The notes under the pieces were generated by a model. It ran no database searches and was not told the origin of the DNA. It was given only the letters and a program-made list of their open reading frames with translations. Below, piece after piece: positions 20,739 to 31,527 of a stretch of 33,173 nucleotides of DNA; within the stretch, counting starts at the first letter, position 1; every line of letters begins with the position of its first letter. Origin of the DNA: Chromera velia. Taxonomy: Eukaryota; Sar; Chromeraceae. The stretch spans positions 5,569-38,741 of the forward strand of contig JAHBMJ010000991.1 of NCBI GenBank assembly GCA_018398765.1. The letters run 5' to 3'. The position numbers were made by a program, and so were the translations under genes.

Positions 20739-21139
20739 TAGAGGACGCACAAACTTGGTTCTCGCATGCATTCACAATTGTGCAGACAAACTTATTTTTT
20801 TGGTTAATTAATTGATTGTTGTTTAAAGTTGTTTTGGCGAATGCATGCATGCACGTACTTACATAATTGGTGCGTGCATGCATTTTAATTTTTTTCTGTT
20901 CACAAATTCAAATGCATTCGGTTCAGTCTTAGTCTAGAAGCTTAGTTTTAATTGTTCCCATGGTAGAGGACGCACAAACTTGGTTCCCGCATTCACCATC
21001 TCGCGCGAATGCGCGCGAACAAACTTAATTGTTTTTTTGGTTAATTAACTGATTGTTGTTTAAAGTTGTTTTGGCGAATGCATGCATGCATGCATGCACG
21101 TACTTACATATATAATTGGCGCGTGCATGCATTTTAATT
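20739..21139. repeat. Diverged tandem duplication (225-bp spacing) with GCATGCAT hairpins
   Basis: Copy one starts TAGAGGACGCACAAACTTGG at 20739 and ends at 20890. Copy two starts with the same bases at 20964 and ends at 21139. Both contain TTGTTTAAAGTTGTTTTGGC followed by GCATGCAT palindromes and CACGTACTTACAT. Copy two has expanded palindromes and a CGCGCGAATGCGCGCG insertion-like stretch. Confidence 0.9.
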
Positions 21140-21150
21140 GTTCCCATGCA

Positions 21151-21153
<3 letters not shown>

Positions 21154-21182
<29 letters not shown>
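21154..21182. repeat. AT dinucleotide microsatellite
   Basis: About 14 uninterrupted TA units follow a GCATGCAT palindrome. Confidence 0.95.
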
Positions 21183-21185
<3 letters not shown>

Positions 21186-21238
21186 CCGTTTAGTTCTGAG
21201 TCGGTCAGAATTGGCACCATTCAGAGCACAGAGCACAG

Positions 21239-21250
21239 TATATAATAAAA
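21239..21250 (+). promoter_or_regulatory. TATA-like element upstream of the secreted-protein gene
   Basis: TATATAATAAAA lies 143 bases before the predicted start codon at 21393, at the point where AT-rich repeat DNA gives way to GC-balanced coding sequence. The role is inferred from sequence and position only. Confidence 0.25.
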
Positions 21251-21392
21251 AGACCTGATTGTGGCTTATTGACTCCGCCCACTATATAGCAGTTTTGATT
21301 CGAGGAGTTGCTTCGTCGTCTAGTCTCTCGATCAATCCCCGTCTCGTTTCTTCTTTTCCTCCACAATCGGAGGTCCAAGAGCCTCTTTTGAG

Positions 21393-23141
21393 ATGCGATT
21401 CTACATCTTCTCTTTCGGAGTCTGCATCTGCACCCTCCTGTTGACCTCCTCCGTATCTCTCTCTGAGAGCCAAAGAGAGGGGCAGTCAGACTCCCTCTTC
21501 TTTTCCAGACAGTCGGAGAAACCCCACATCATTCACCACACAGCTGTGATAACAAGCAATAACGCCAGAAGTCACGCTGCCAGAGTTGAAGAGGACAGAG
21601 AGAAGGAAGGAAAGAGGAAAAGGGCAGCAGAATTGCTGGCAAAGAAAGAGGCCGAAAAAAAGGTGAAACGGCTTCAAGAAGATGCTGCACGCCGAAAAGA
21701 TTTTATGAACAAACTCCAGCAGATCAAGCACGCGATCGAGAGAGGATCAGGTGCAAAGAGAAATCCAATTCCAGACTTTAGCGATGCCGATGTTGACTCC
21801 CTGGAATCCTTCGCCGAGTCTACCTTTGAGACCGCTCGTCAATTTGGGAGCATGTCAATTCACGGAAAGACGAAATCCTACACAAGCTTCGGATACTTCC
21901 CCGAGACTTCTTCCAGATACGAAGACGTCCAGTTTCTCATCCGTCTCCACAGATACGTCTTCACACAGCCCCCCACAGACCCTGTGCTCCACCACGCCCG
22001 TGAATATATTGTGGCAAGCGCCATTGCCACAATCATCGCTGATGCCTGCCTGCATAATATTTTTTTCCCTGAGTGCAATCCGGAAAAGATTTGGCAGAAC
22101 GCTGTGGAAGGGATGAGCACAACCAACGAAAAGGGCCCGGAGACCTTCGCGACTCACTATGAAAGAGCTGTTCACGATTCCCAGTATTTAATTTCCAGTG
22201 CTCTACGCAGGGACTTTCTGGGAATGCCCACCGCGAGTGACCTCGTCGATCCGTCTGGACGTCCAAATTTCTCCCGAGTCGCGAGAACAGCCGAGCGGGC
22301 CTGTGCAACACTTAACAACGCACCGAAATGTAGTATAGATTACTGGAAGGCGTTCAAGCAGACCGTGTTTGGGTCTACCAACAAAGACCTTGCAGACTCA
22401 GCTGAGGCCAATGGAGGCTTTTTTGGATTGGCAAAGAAGGCGATCGCAACGTATTTGGGTGAGGAGAGTTCCCCCCCAGCAGACGGGCAGAGCATCCTCG
22501 ATGCGAAAGAGGTTTTTGTAGAGCGATTTGAGTTTGGGTCTTCGTGGTCGCATGGACCGACTCCGCTGGCTGTGTTCCTGGGCATTGGGGGAGATCCCGG
22601 GTTCAAGAAGTTTGGGGCATTGGCAGAGAAATACGAGGCAAGTAAGAGAATTCTCATGTCGACATGCGAAGCCGAAAAAGACCTGCCTGGATGTGAACGG
22701 GTTTTTGGAGTGGTCAGTCGCGCAGCCAGAGGGTGTGCGAGAGACGAAAACGGCCAATTGAGCATTCAACGGTGGAAGTAGATAAGGGAATAGCACGCGG
22801 CTTATAGACGGAAAAAAAGAAAATTGGGAAAGACTTCCTGGGTTCCTCTTTTTTTCCTCTGCTGAAGCTTTCTAATTCACCTCCTCGAAAGCTCGCCTTC
22901 CTTTCTACCTTCTCTCGCCTCTTCATCTCTTCACATACCATTCCCCCCTCACCCCCCCCACTGTCTCAAACTCTCTCTCGTGACCTCTAAAGTGGCCTCC
23001 TTTCTTTATTCTGTAATTTGCCCCCCCCCCCTCCCCCTCCCCCGGTTTTCTTTCATTTTGTTCTCTCATTTCTCTCTCTCTCTCTCTCTCTCTCTGTTTC
23101 TCTCCCTATCCTTTCTCTCTCTCTCTTTGTTTCTCTCCCTA

Positions 23142-23179
<38 letters not shown>

Positions 23180-23200
23180 GTGTGTGTGTTTCTCTCCCTA

Positions 23201-23265
<65 letters not shown>

Positions 23266-23604
23266 TCTGTATGTGTGGCGACTATTTACTTGCTGTGTTT
23301 GATTTGAGTGCGACCGCAGGGAGGGTACTTGGCAGAATCCCTGAGTAAAGAGCACGCACCTGGATGGACATTTGAAACAGAACGGCAATGGGTCAGCTCC
23401 TCTTCAACCTCCCCTCTGGCTGTCTTTCTGTCTATACGTGTAATTTTCTGTTCATCTGTCTGTACAGTTTTCTGTCTGTCTTCCTTCCTTCCTTCCTCAC
23501 TTCCTTGCTTCCTTTCCCTCTTTCTGCCTACCTGTCTGCCTATCTGTCTGTATGCCTGCCTGCCTGCCTGCCTGCCTGTCTGTCTGTCTGTCTGTCTGTT
23601 TGAC

Positions 23605-23637
<33 letters not shown>

Positions 23638-25985
23638 TTCTGTCCGTCTGGTTGTCTGGCTGTCTTTCTACCGGTCTCTTTATGTTTGTTCTCGTCTTTT
23701 CTTCGGCCACTGTATGCGCTTCTTTATTGATGAACCAATTCCGCTCGCTCTCCCTTCTGTATGTTCCTCTCCTCTGTATGCCCGCGTGGTTGTGTGTGCA
23801 GCTTCCCCTCGGGGCATCGCTTCCTGATGCCTTTTCAAAAGGGTTGCTCAAGGAAGGTCAGCAAACTGTGCACTGCACTGCATGACAAGGTTTAAGCAGG
23901 GACTTCCACCCCGCCGGCTACGTGTTTGCCAGCTTTTGTCTGCATCGCATCCAATTCGAAAGAGGCAGAGCAAAGCCCCAATGGAGAAGATGCTGTGCAT
24001 CTGCCTGCGCCTCTGGGCGAGAGGGGCAAAGGGGCTTGAGGAAAACAGAGAGGGCGTAAGGGAGGCTACAGTGTGTATAGCTTAGCTTCAGTCTCATGCG
24101 TCGTCAGTTTCTTCGTTTTGCTCTGTATGTTTTTCTGCGAAACTATAGTCGAGACAGGACCTCTCTGCATGCTTGTTTTTGCTTTTCGTTTTGGTATCTA
24201 GAAAATTTTCCTGAAGGGTGGAGATCTGCGTGACGCACATGACGAACGAATGGATCGTTTGGGAAAGGACGAATGTCTGTTTTAATTTGACATATTGATG
24301 TATGCAATGGATAGATTTTACCAATACCTTCAAGTTGTCTTTCTGCTTTGCAGGAGGAAACATCATCCAAATAGGGGAGACGATGAGGATGATGGCCAAA
24401 GATGCGTTCGCTCTCATCACAGAGAATACAATGAAATGGTGGACTCCTCAATTTTTCTTTCCCGGAGAGTCGTCTTCCTTGGAGAATTCCGTTTTCTTGG
24501 GGCTTCTCCACGTGCTGGGAGGAGTGATGACCAAGGACCCTATGGCAGTGAAGAAGAACATTCCGGAACATTTCAGCAAAATATTCAAAAGGAAGGTTGG
24601 TAGGGTGGAAAAGGAAGGGGATCTTTTCTGCCCCCGGACGCGCATGCAGAAGGGGTTTCCAGTTCTGTTCTGCATTTCTTCCGATCTCTCTCTCTCTCTC
24701 TCTCTCTCTGCTTGTGTTTGATTAGAAAGTGCTGGATAAGGAAGGGGTTGTCCTTTGGTTGTCCTGACGAAAACTTAAGGGGTGAAGAGAGCCAAGCAGA
24801 CAAGCATGCAGGAGACGGAGAGAAGCCCGAAAACAGGTAAACAGCCCGGCGCAGGAAAGGCTGCAGGGAGAGAGAGACAGACATTCGGATACGGAGGTTA
24901 CTGAACAGGCACGCAGAAGGGCGGACAGGTAGGCATACAGGAATGAAGGAAGACAGGATAGCGTTGAGTACATTTGGAAGCCTGTCTGTTTAATTTTACC
25001 CTGCGTTTACAGCAAATTGGATCCTCAATTTGACTTCAGACCTTTTTTGTCCTTCTGTTTCTCTTCCTTGTGCTGCAAGAAAAAATGGAATGCAGGTCGG
25101 GGTTTTCATCTGACCGTCGGACGGTCGCTGTGCCATGAAAGTGCTTTCATGTGAGGTGCTTGCAGGTGAAATCGAGCAGCTCGAGCGGCATCTTCAAGGC
25201 ATGCGGAGGAAAGGAGAACATGTCTTTTAATAAGGATTGTGTGGAGCACGACAAAAAGCGCAACATCTACGGAGCGCTCATCAACACAATTCCGGAGGCT
25301 GTGTGTGAGGAGAGCCAAAGGTGTGTCCGGGTAACATGCGAAATAAATCAAATATTCCTCGATCAGTGCATTTTACCCAGTCTTGGAGAGCAATCAACAA
25401 AGAGGAGGGGGTGGCATTCTTCTTGTTTCCTCTCTGATCTTTTCTGTAAGTCACTGAGAACAAATCAATCGGAAGATCGATCCGTCATCTGGGTGGGTGG
25501 AACTCGATCATTGAATTTGAGGCTAGGGGTCTTGACTGTGATGGTCATACAGGACACGGGAAAAGCAGTGGTCTCACGGCTCCGGCCGGCTCGTCAGTTC
25601 ACAGCGTCCGAGTCAATCGTCCAGTTCATCTATCGTTCTCTGAATACTCGTTCACCTTGTGATCATGCATCAGTATGTCTCTTATTCCCCCTTGCCACCT
25701 TTATCCCGATCCTCCAATCCTTCCTTTTGACAGTCTGGAAACTTTTCACGTGATTGCAGGTCTCCGGACAACCTCTGCCTTCTTGCGTTGCTGTTTTTGA
25801 AGTGCATCCCCGCACATACAGGGACGAAGGCCAACAACAACGTTTTTGGCTCCATTGCCAGGTTGGTATCCGACAAAGTAAACTTCAGTGGACAGAAAAT
25901 TGAAGATCTTGAAGAATGTAAAGAGAGCAGCTCATTTTAAAACAGGTTATTAAAGCATTGAAACAGAGAGAAGAACTGTCATAAA
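21393..25985 (+). CDS. Six-exon secreted protein of unknown family with repeated C-x8-C hairpins
   Basis: Exons 21393-22712, 23320-23391, 23802-23856, 24354-24595, 25166-25320 and 25760-25985 join in phases 0, 0, 1, 0 and 2, giving 689 residues. Donors are GTCAGT, GTCAGC, GTCAGC, GTTGGT and GTGTGT; every acceptor is CAG. The first exon's open frame runs on to 22781, but I end it at GTG|GTCAGT because only that phase fits exon 2. A signal peptide covers about residues 1-24. A Lys/Glu-rich coiled coil covers about 64-115. The rest is mostly helical with spaced cysteine pairs: 219-228, 304-313 and 425-434 (each C-x8-C), 576-588 and 610-621. Similar segments recur, for example PLAVFLGIGGDPGFKKFG (391-408) and SVFLGLLHVLGGV in exon 4. 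No known domain is recognised, and an extracellular or endomembrane role is inferred. Introns 1 and 3 carry CT, GT and TGTC microsatellites. Confidence 0.6.
23064..23275. repeat. CT/GT microsatellite with CCCTATCCTTTCTCTC tandem units, intronic
   Basis: TTTCTCTCCCTATCCTTTCT is repeated three times between (CT)n tracts and then followed by (GT)n. It lies in predicted intron 1 of the secreted-protein gene. Confidence 0.9.
23445..23675. repeat. TGTC/CCTG tetranucleotide array, intronic
   Basis: Clustered CTGT, CTTC and CCTG tetranucleotides occur, the purest being (CTGC)n then (TGTC)n at 23548-23640. They are in predicted intron 2 of the secreted-protein gene. Confidence 0.9.
24685..24712. repeat. 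CT dinucleotide microsatellite, intronic
   Basis: About 12 CT units lie in predicted intron 4 (24596-25165) of the secreted-protein gene. Confidence 0.9.
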
Positions 25986-26690
25986 ACTTTGATTTGCAGA
26001 GAGCTACAGAGAGTGCAAGTTGCACAACACTGCGGCACCATACCTATAGACTAGCCTATAGAAGTATTTTTAAATATAATTGAAGTATCTATTCTTTAAA
26101 AAACTACTACAAAAGTATAGCGTACTAATAATGTATAGTGCTAAGCTTATAAATAAGTTCACTACTTTACTTCTTTTCAACTTGCAACTTAAGTTGCAAG
26201 AGTATGTATGTAAATTATACTATGTTATAGTCTGTATTAATATTAATTAATAGTGTGTTATAATTTTTTATAACCAAATTATTTACTAGATTGTTCATTT
26301 GGTTTTCTACCTTAGGCTTCAGTGTTGCTTCACTTTAACCATTCGGAGTCTATTCATTATATAAAGATTTTGATAGATAATTATATGTGAAACTTCAGCT
26401 AATCAGCCAGCTAAGGGGCCATTTTTAGCTAAGTTAAGTAGTAGTATTATATATACTTTATTTTAAGTTCCCAGTTTAAAGTATACTACAGTTTAGACAT
26501 AGGTTTACATACATGTGTGTCTAGTTATCCTAGTAGTTATCCTTATTTATGATTTTCTAATTTTAAACCAGATTTTAAAATTCTAAAAAAACATTTTAAA
26601 CAATTTTCTAACATTTTAAAAAAAAGAATTTTAGATTGCAGGACTTAGGAAGAGTCGAAGCTCATGCAGGGCCTGTGTTCAACATCTAGC
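25986..26690. other. AT-rich intergenic block
   Basis: The sequence is very AT-rich with poly-A/T runs and TTTTAAA-type motifs. Stops are dense in all frames and no gene is supported. Confidence 0.6.
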
Positions 26691-27705
26691 CTATGATCTA
26701 GGTTCAACATAGGTTCACGCGACTGTACAGAGCTGGGTACACAGCTGAGACTTCAGGTTTTCTTTGCTTCCAGCCTAAGTTCCAGGCTTTCATGCTTTGC
26801 AGACGCTATCAGCAGTCCGAACGGGCTGGAACGACAAATTTCCCCCTTCCCTGCCCCCCAAGAAGCCAAGGAGAACGCTACGAATGACACGCATTCAGGA
26901 CAGATTAAACAACATCCGCGAGCTGCTCACACGTACATCTCTGTATGCCGTCTCATTCCATGCAGTCATTCATCTACCAGACACGAAAACACGGGCAAAT
27001 TCACCCAAAACGCATGCGAGGACTCGTCAATGAACCGCCCAGCCGGTACGCTCTGCGCCGATCGCGGACTGCTCATGGCTCCCACAATTGTTTGTTTTTG
27101 GCCCTGTCGAAGACGAAATGTGCCTCACAAACACGCTCACACGCATACACATACACAACCACGCAAAAACAGAGAGATAGGTGTATTCACGTATACACGC
27201 ATTGATGGAAAGCTATCATACAACCGCGCCGCGCGTTGCGCCTGTCCACCAACCACAACGGGGGTCCATTCATAAAGTCTGCATGAGAAAGATCTGATAC
27301 AGTCCAGCAGAGAGCAAGCGGCACTTCTTCACTTCCCCCCCACAATCTTACCACAGACAGACCTGCCCGTAGAGAGGAGCAGAAAACGTTCGTCAGTCCC
27401 TCCAGCACGCACGACGCACGCACTCTCTCTATCTCTCTCTCTCTCTCACACACACACGCGCACACACGCACACAAAGGGTACCGCAAGAAGGCGTGAGAA
27501 CACAAGGCTCGAGCGCGAGCCTAATCCAGATCCTCCTTTGTTCATTCAACATTGACGTGCATAAAAAAGTACAAGATCCGTCTTCTCGAGCCCCAAATTC
27601 ACCGAGAACAGAAAGCCAATCTGGACAAGAAGAAAATCTCTCTTTCTTTCCTCACTCTCTCTACTGCCCCTTCCCTTCCCTTCCCCTTCCCTTCCTTCAC
27701 CTCGA
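26691..27705. other. Unassigned GC-balanced segment, including a long stop-free frame and the 3' flank of the oxidase gene
   Basis: One plus-strand frame is stop-free from about 26692 to 27275, but it has no ATG before about 27030. A CAG acceptor-like site precedes 26803, and all three frames are open for a while after it. Composition is low-complexity at 27120-27180 (CACGCTCACACG) and at 27418-27475 (CT then CA). No domain is recognised. 27300-27705 is probably the 3' untranslated side of the multicopper oxidase gene. Confidence 0.35.
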
Positions 27706-28433
27706 CTAGGCCACAGTGGTTCCACACCTAGGGAAATCTTCTGGGAGTTCCCCCACTTCTTCGGGAGAGACGGCAAACGCCATCACCATCCCCATCACCA
27801 TGTGCCAATCGATGTGGCAGTGGAAAACCCAGTAGCCTGCATATACACGAGCAGGAGATAGATTTTGCATGCACACAAAAGACTCTTTTGCCCACAAACG
27901 CGTACATATAGATGTTGCGTGCCACTCAAAGTCACAATGGAAGACAAAAGGGACCAATCCACCCGGAAGATAAAAGCGAACACCAAAAGAGAACGAGGAC
28001 ACCCAAGGGAAGACTTCTTTCTGGTTTTCTGATGCCCTTCACTGAGTGTCATTTCATGACGAGCAGGGAACCAAATTAATGCTTCTCTGGAAGGAATGGA
28101 AAAATCTTGACAAACTCGGTCGTTTCTCTGACAGGAAATGCAGGCCGATACAAACTAACTGCCTTCGTAGCAACCCAGAGTCTCACCACCCGACTGACTG
28201 ACTGACTGACCAGGATTGTCTGCCTTGAATCTGATCTTCATCCAAGACAATCCAGGCAGCATCGCCCCGTCCACCAGGATCGGGTTCTCTTCGTTCAGTT
28301 TGGACGCGTCTCGCTCCTCGTCGAAGAAAGCAGAGTCACCAATGCCCAGCAGCCAGAAGCGGTTGCCGTGCAGATGCATCGGGTGGGCCATGCCTGTAGG
28401 AACAGAAGGTGGAGGAGAGGACAAGTGGTGGAA

Positions 28434-28490
<57 letters not shown>

Positions 28491-31261
28491 GTGCCTGATT
28501 GGCTGTTTGAGCAGAACGGAGGCGTGCTTCTGGATATGCACAGAATTCTCCTCTCACAAAATTTGCCCTCAATATGCACGCATGCACGTGCAGAAGACCA
28601 TCACCAACCCTCCCAAAGTCGCCCAACGGACCTGTAGGATTGTTCAGAATCACGTCCACTGTCTGGCCCAACTTCAGGTTCACGATGTTCGGACCGAACC
28701 CTGCCATGTCCTGAATAGGATTCCCGTCCTTCCCCTTTGCATCCGACACAAAAGGCAGAGGATCAGACCGAAAGCTCACGTCCTCAAGTGTGAAGTTGTT
28801 CCCTTTTCCAATCAAGATCGCAGGCGTGCTCGTCATCGTGTACTGCAAGAAGGGACCGTCATCAACCCTCAGATACCATGCGTAGATGCCCCCCGGCACG
28901 TGCGCGTTCGGGTCCCCCACAATCTGTTTGATGTTAGAGCCCGACATGACAGTCACGTTGACCACCCTGTCCACCTGAAGGGGAACCGTCTCGTCATCAC
29001 TTGCCAAGGGCACCAGGGCCGAAGGGTCGTAGGACACGTTCAGGTCCCCCTCCTCCTGAAGGCCAAAAGCCCTCTTGCCCCCCCCCTCCCACCAGGTGGC
29101 CTTGTCGAGACCTGACAAACCGTGTGTCATCTGCACAGGGAGAGAAAGACAGAGGACAAAGCTGTGCAGTCAATTGAGTCAGGTCAGCATTTGTGCTGAA
29201 CATAAACAGACAAACAAATTATGAGTGGGACCGCAACGAAATGTAAAATGCCACTGCGCGTCTGTATCACTCTGTGTCTACCTGTCTGTCAGTTGACTGT
29301 CTGCCGGTCAGAAAACAGAAAAAACGAAGGGCAAAAAAAGAAGTCATACAGTCTGTCGATCCGTCTACCCGTCTTTTGCTTCTTTGCTTCTCATGTCCTC
29401 CGTCTTGTCCCCTGTATCGCTGAGATGCATGCAGACCTGCTGAAGCGTCGGTTCAGGAGCTCCCTTGTACCGGATGATGGCAGGAAAGTTGTACCCGTTC
29501 AGAGTGGACACGTCCATCCTGTAATTGCCCACAGGCTGGTTCGCAGTCAGAATGAAGTCAAACCGGTCACCTGCAGAGAGAGCGCAACCCGTGGGAGGGA
29601 GGGAGGAGATGAAGGAAGGAAGGAAGGAAGGGGTCCAGACGGGCAGACAGACAGAAAAGGAAAAGAGCTTCCTTCGGTGAAGGAGAGAGGAACGGAGAGT
29701 TGGCAAGCAGCACCTTGCTGCAAGTTCCCTTAGCTCCCCCATCACAACAGACAGCAACAAAGCTTTTTTTCGTGCCTCCCGATCAACCAGACAGACCAAA
29801 AGAAAAAAACAATTACCGAGCCAGCCAAAAGAAAGGAAAGGAAGATAGCGCATGCAGCTTATGACGACCGGCCGGTCCACAGAGCAGAACGGTAGTGAGA
29901 CGAGACCTACCGGGACCACACGTGATGGAGGTGGCGTTTCTCTTCTCTGTCATCTGAGCGTTCGTGTAGATGACTTCCATGTTATGGCCCTCTGGAGCCA
30001 CCCTGAAGGCCCAGCTCGAGGCAGCACACACGAGACGGAACCTGTACCTCTTCCCTGCCTCCACTTCGAACACCTCCGTCTGCCCTTTCTCAGGTGACTT
30101 GCGGTTGCGCCCCTTACCGTTCACGAGACCTGCATTTATTTTCTTTTTCATACATGAAAGTAAATGCATGCACCGTTCACTAGACCTGCATGCATGAAGG
30201 GGAGTTGGCATGATTCATAGGGCTGGAGAAAAGGACCATACCACTGTGGACAGAGAGAGAGCCTGAGGATATGCATTCTCTGTGGAGACACGTGTGGAAA
30301 GAAAAAAACGGTCTCTAGACTGAGAAAGAAGAGAAGACCCTGCAAAGGAAGGAACACATGAATGACCAAATGCTTCTTTTGCTTCCCACTCAGACTCTCC
30401 CTGCTGGACCTGACGGAACTCACCAGAGACAAAGGCGACGTCTGAGAGGGGTTTGAACCCCCCCTCCTTCGCAAGCGCAGGCGGCGTCTCGCTCTCATAA
30501 AACGCTTCCCCGCTCTCTGCGGGGTTGGGGGAAACGAAGGAGGCCGTCAGCTGGCCCAGCAGCATGGACCCCGGCTCGTGCCAGTAGTCTGCAACGACCA
30601 TGTGTCGCTCCTCATCGTAGTCGTTCCTGTAGGGATCTTCCGGGTCGTGTACCACCAGCAGGCCGTACACGCCGTCTCCGTATTGGCCCCCGAAAGCGTG
30701 GGAATGCCACCAGTGCGTCCCTGCGGGTGAAGCCACAAAGTCGTACTTGAAGTGCTGGAAGGGCAGGGTGAGACACTGGGTGACTGTGGGCACCCCGTCC
30801 ATCCAGTTGGTGTTCATTTGGTACATGCCATGCCAATGGATGGTCGCACCGCTTTGGTAGTTGAAGTTTCGGAGAGTGACGGAGACACGGTCATTCAGCG
30901 TCACCTGCACTGGAGGACCCGGAAAGCGCTCGTTGGCATAATTCGAAGTTCCATTCTGCCTGTACTGGGCACTCCAGGTAAGGGGATCCACCACGAACTC
31001 ATCCCCCCAGACGGCGAAGCACCCCTGTCTGAGAATCCCATCAGGGGCACACATTTCAAACCGCACAGTCCATGTCTGGTTGTACCCATAAGAAGTTCCA
31101 TTTGCGTTTGTTTGAAGATCCCGCGAGGCCGCAGATGCTCCTCGCAGACGCGATGTCCTTCCGATGTCACCACTCTGATAAGCACATCGTGCTGTGGTGA
31201 CCAGAGTGAAAGCACAGAGTCCCAAAAAGAGACGGGAAGATGACTGGAGTCCCAGAACCAT
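27706..31261 (-). CDS. Secreted multicopper oxidase (laccase/ferroxidase/ascorbate-oxidase superfamily), six exons, complete
   Basis: Exons 30424-31261, 29911-30129, 29437-29570, 28632-29130, 28211-28393 and 27706-27836 join in phases 1, 1, 0, 1 and 1, giving 667 residues. All four copper-binding motifs of three-cupredoxin multicopper oxidases are present in order: HWHG (142-145), HWWHSH (183-188), HPMHLHG (567-573) and HCHIDWHMVMGM (630-641). The last supplies the type-1 Cys631, His636 and the axial Met641. An active four-electron oxidase coupling substrate oxidation to O2 reduction is therefore expected. A signal peptide covers about residues 1-26, and NGT/NQT sequons suggest secretion and glycosylation. 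The ATG at 31261 is chosen because the hydrophobic signal follows directly. Donors are GTGAGT, GTAGGT, GTCTGC, GTCCGT and GTCAGT; acceptors are all CAG. The substrate (phenols, iron, ascorbate) cannot be told from the sequence. The Met axial ligand suggests a lower-potential type-1 site than Phe/Leu laccases have. Confidence 0.92.
28436..28490. repeat. CT/GT microsatellite in intron 4 of the multicopper oxidase gene
   Basis: (CT)n followed by (GT)n lies just upstream (transcript sense) of exon 5. Confidence 0.9.
30116..30191 (-). repeat. Duplicated exon-2 acceptor in the multicopper oxidase gene
   Basis: The 20 bases at 30116-30135, spanning the exon 2 acceptor and first codons (GCAG|GTCTCGTGAACGGT in transcript sense), recur at 30172-30191 with one change (CTC to CTA, synonymous). 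The spacing is 56 bases. Using the upstream copy would add 56 bases and shift the frame, so it should be a decoy site unless the intervening part is removed. Confidence 0.75.
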
Positions 31262-31527
31262 CTCCTCCACCGAATGCGATTACCAGCAAAGGATCTGAAG
31301 AGCAATACAACAAGTATCACGCGTATTGGACTGACCTCTTTTTCGTTCACAGACTGTTTCAGAGACTTAAGTGCGTGGCAATGACGGTGGCATCTGACAC
31401 GGTATGCGAGGAGTCAAGTCCGGCAATGCATGTCCATGCATCACCGGCCCCTTCGAAAGATTTAGCTCGGACAAAAATCCTTCGCGCAAAGCCTTCATGG
31501 GCTTTTAACCTTTCCATGCATTAATTC

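Noticed and set aside
22713-22781. C-terminal tail VSRAARGCARDEN... of the long open frame starting at 21393
   Set aside because: Only a splice at GTG|GTCAGT (22712/22713) gives phase agreement with the next exon, so this tail is treated as intron. It could still be a retained-intron isoform.
28216-29115. Plus-strand 299-codon frame
   Set aside because: It is antisense to exons 4 and 5 of the multicopper oxidase, which carries the conserved copper motifs on the other strand.
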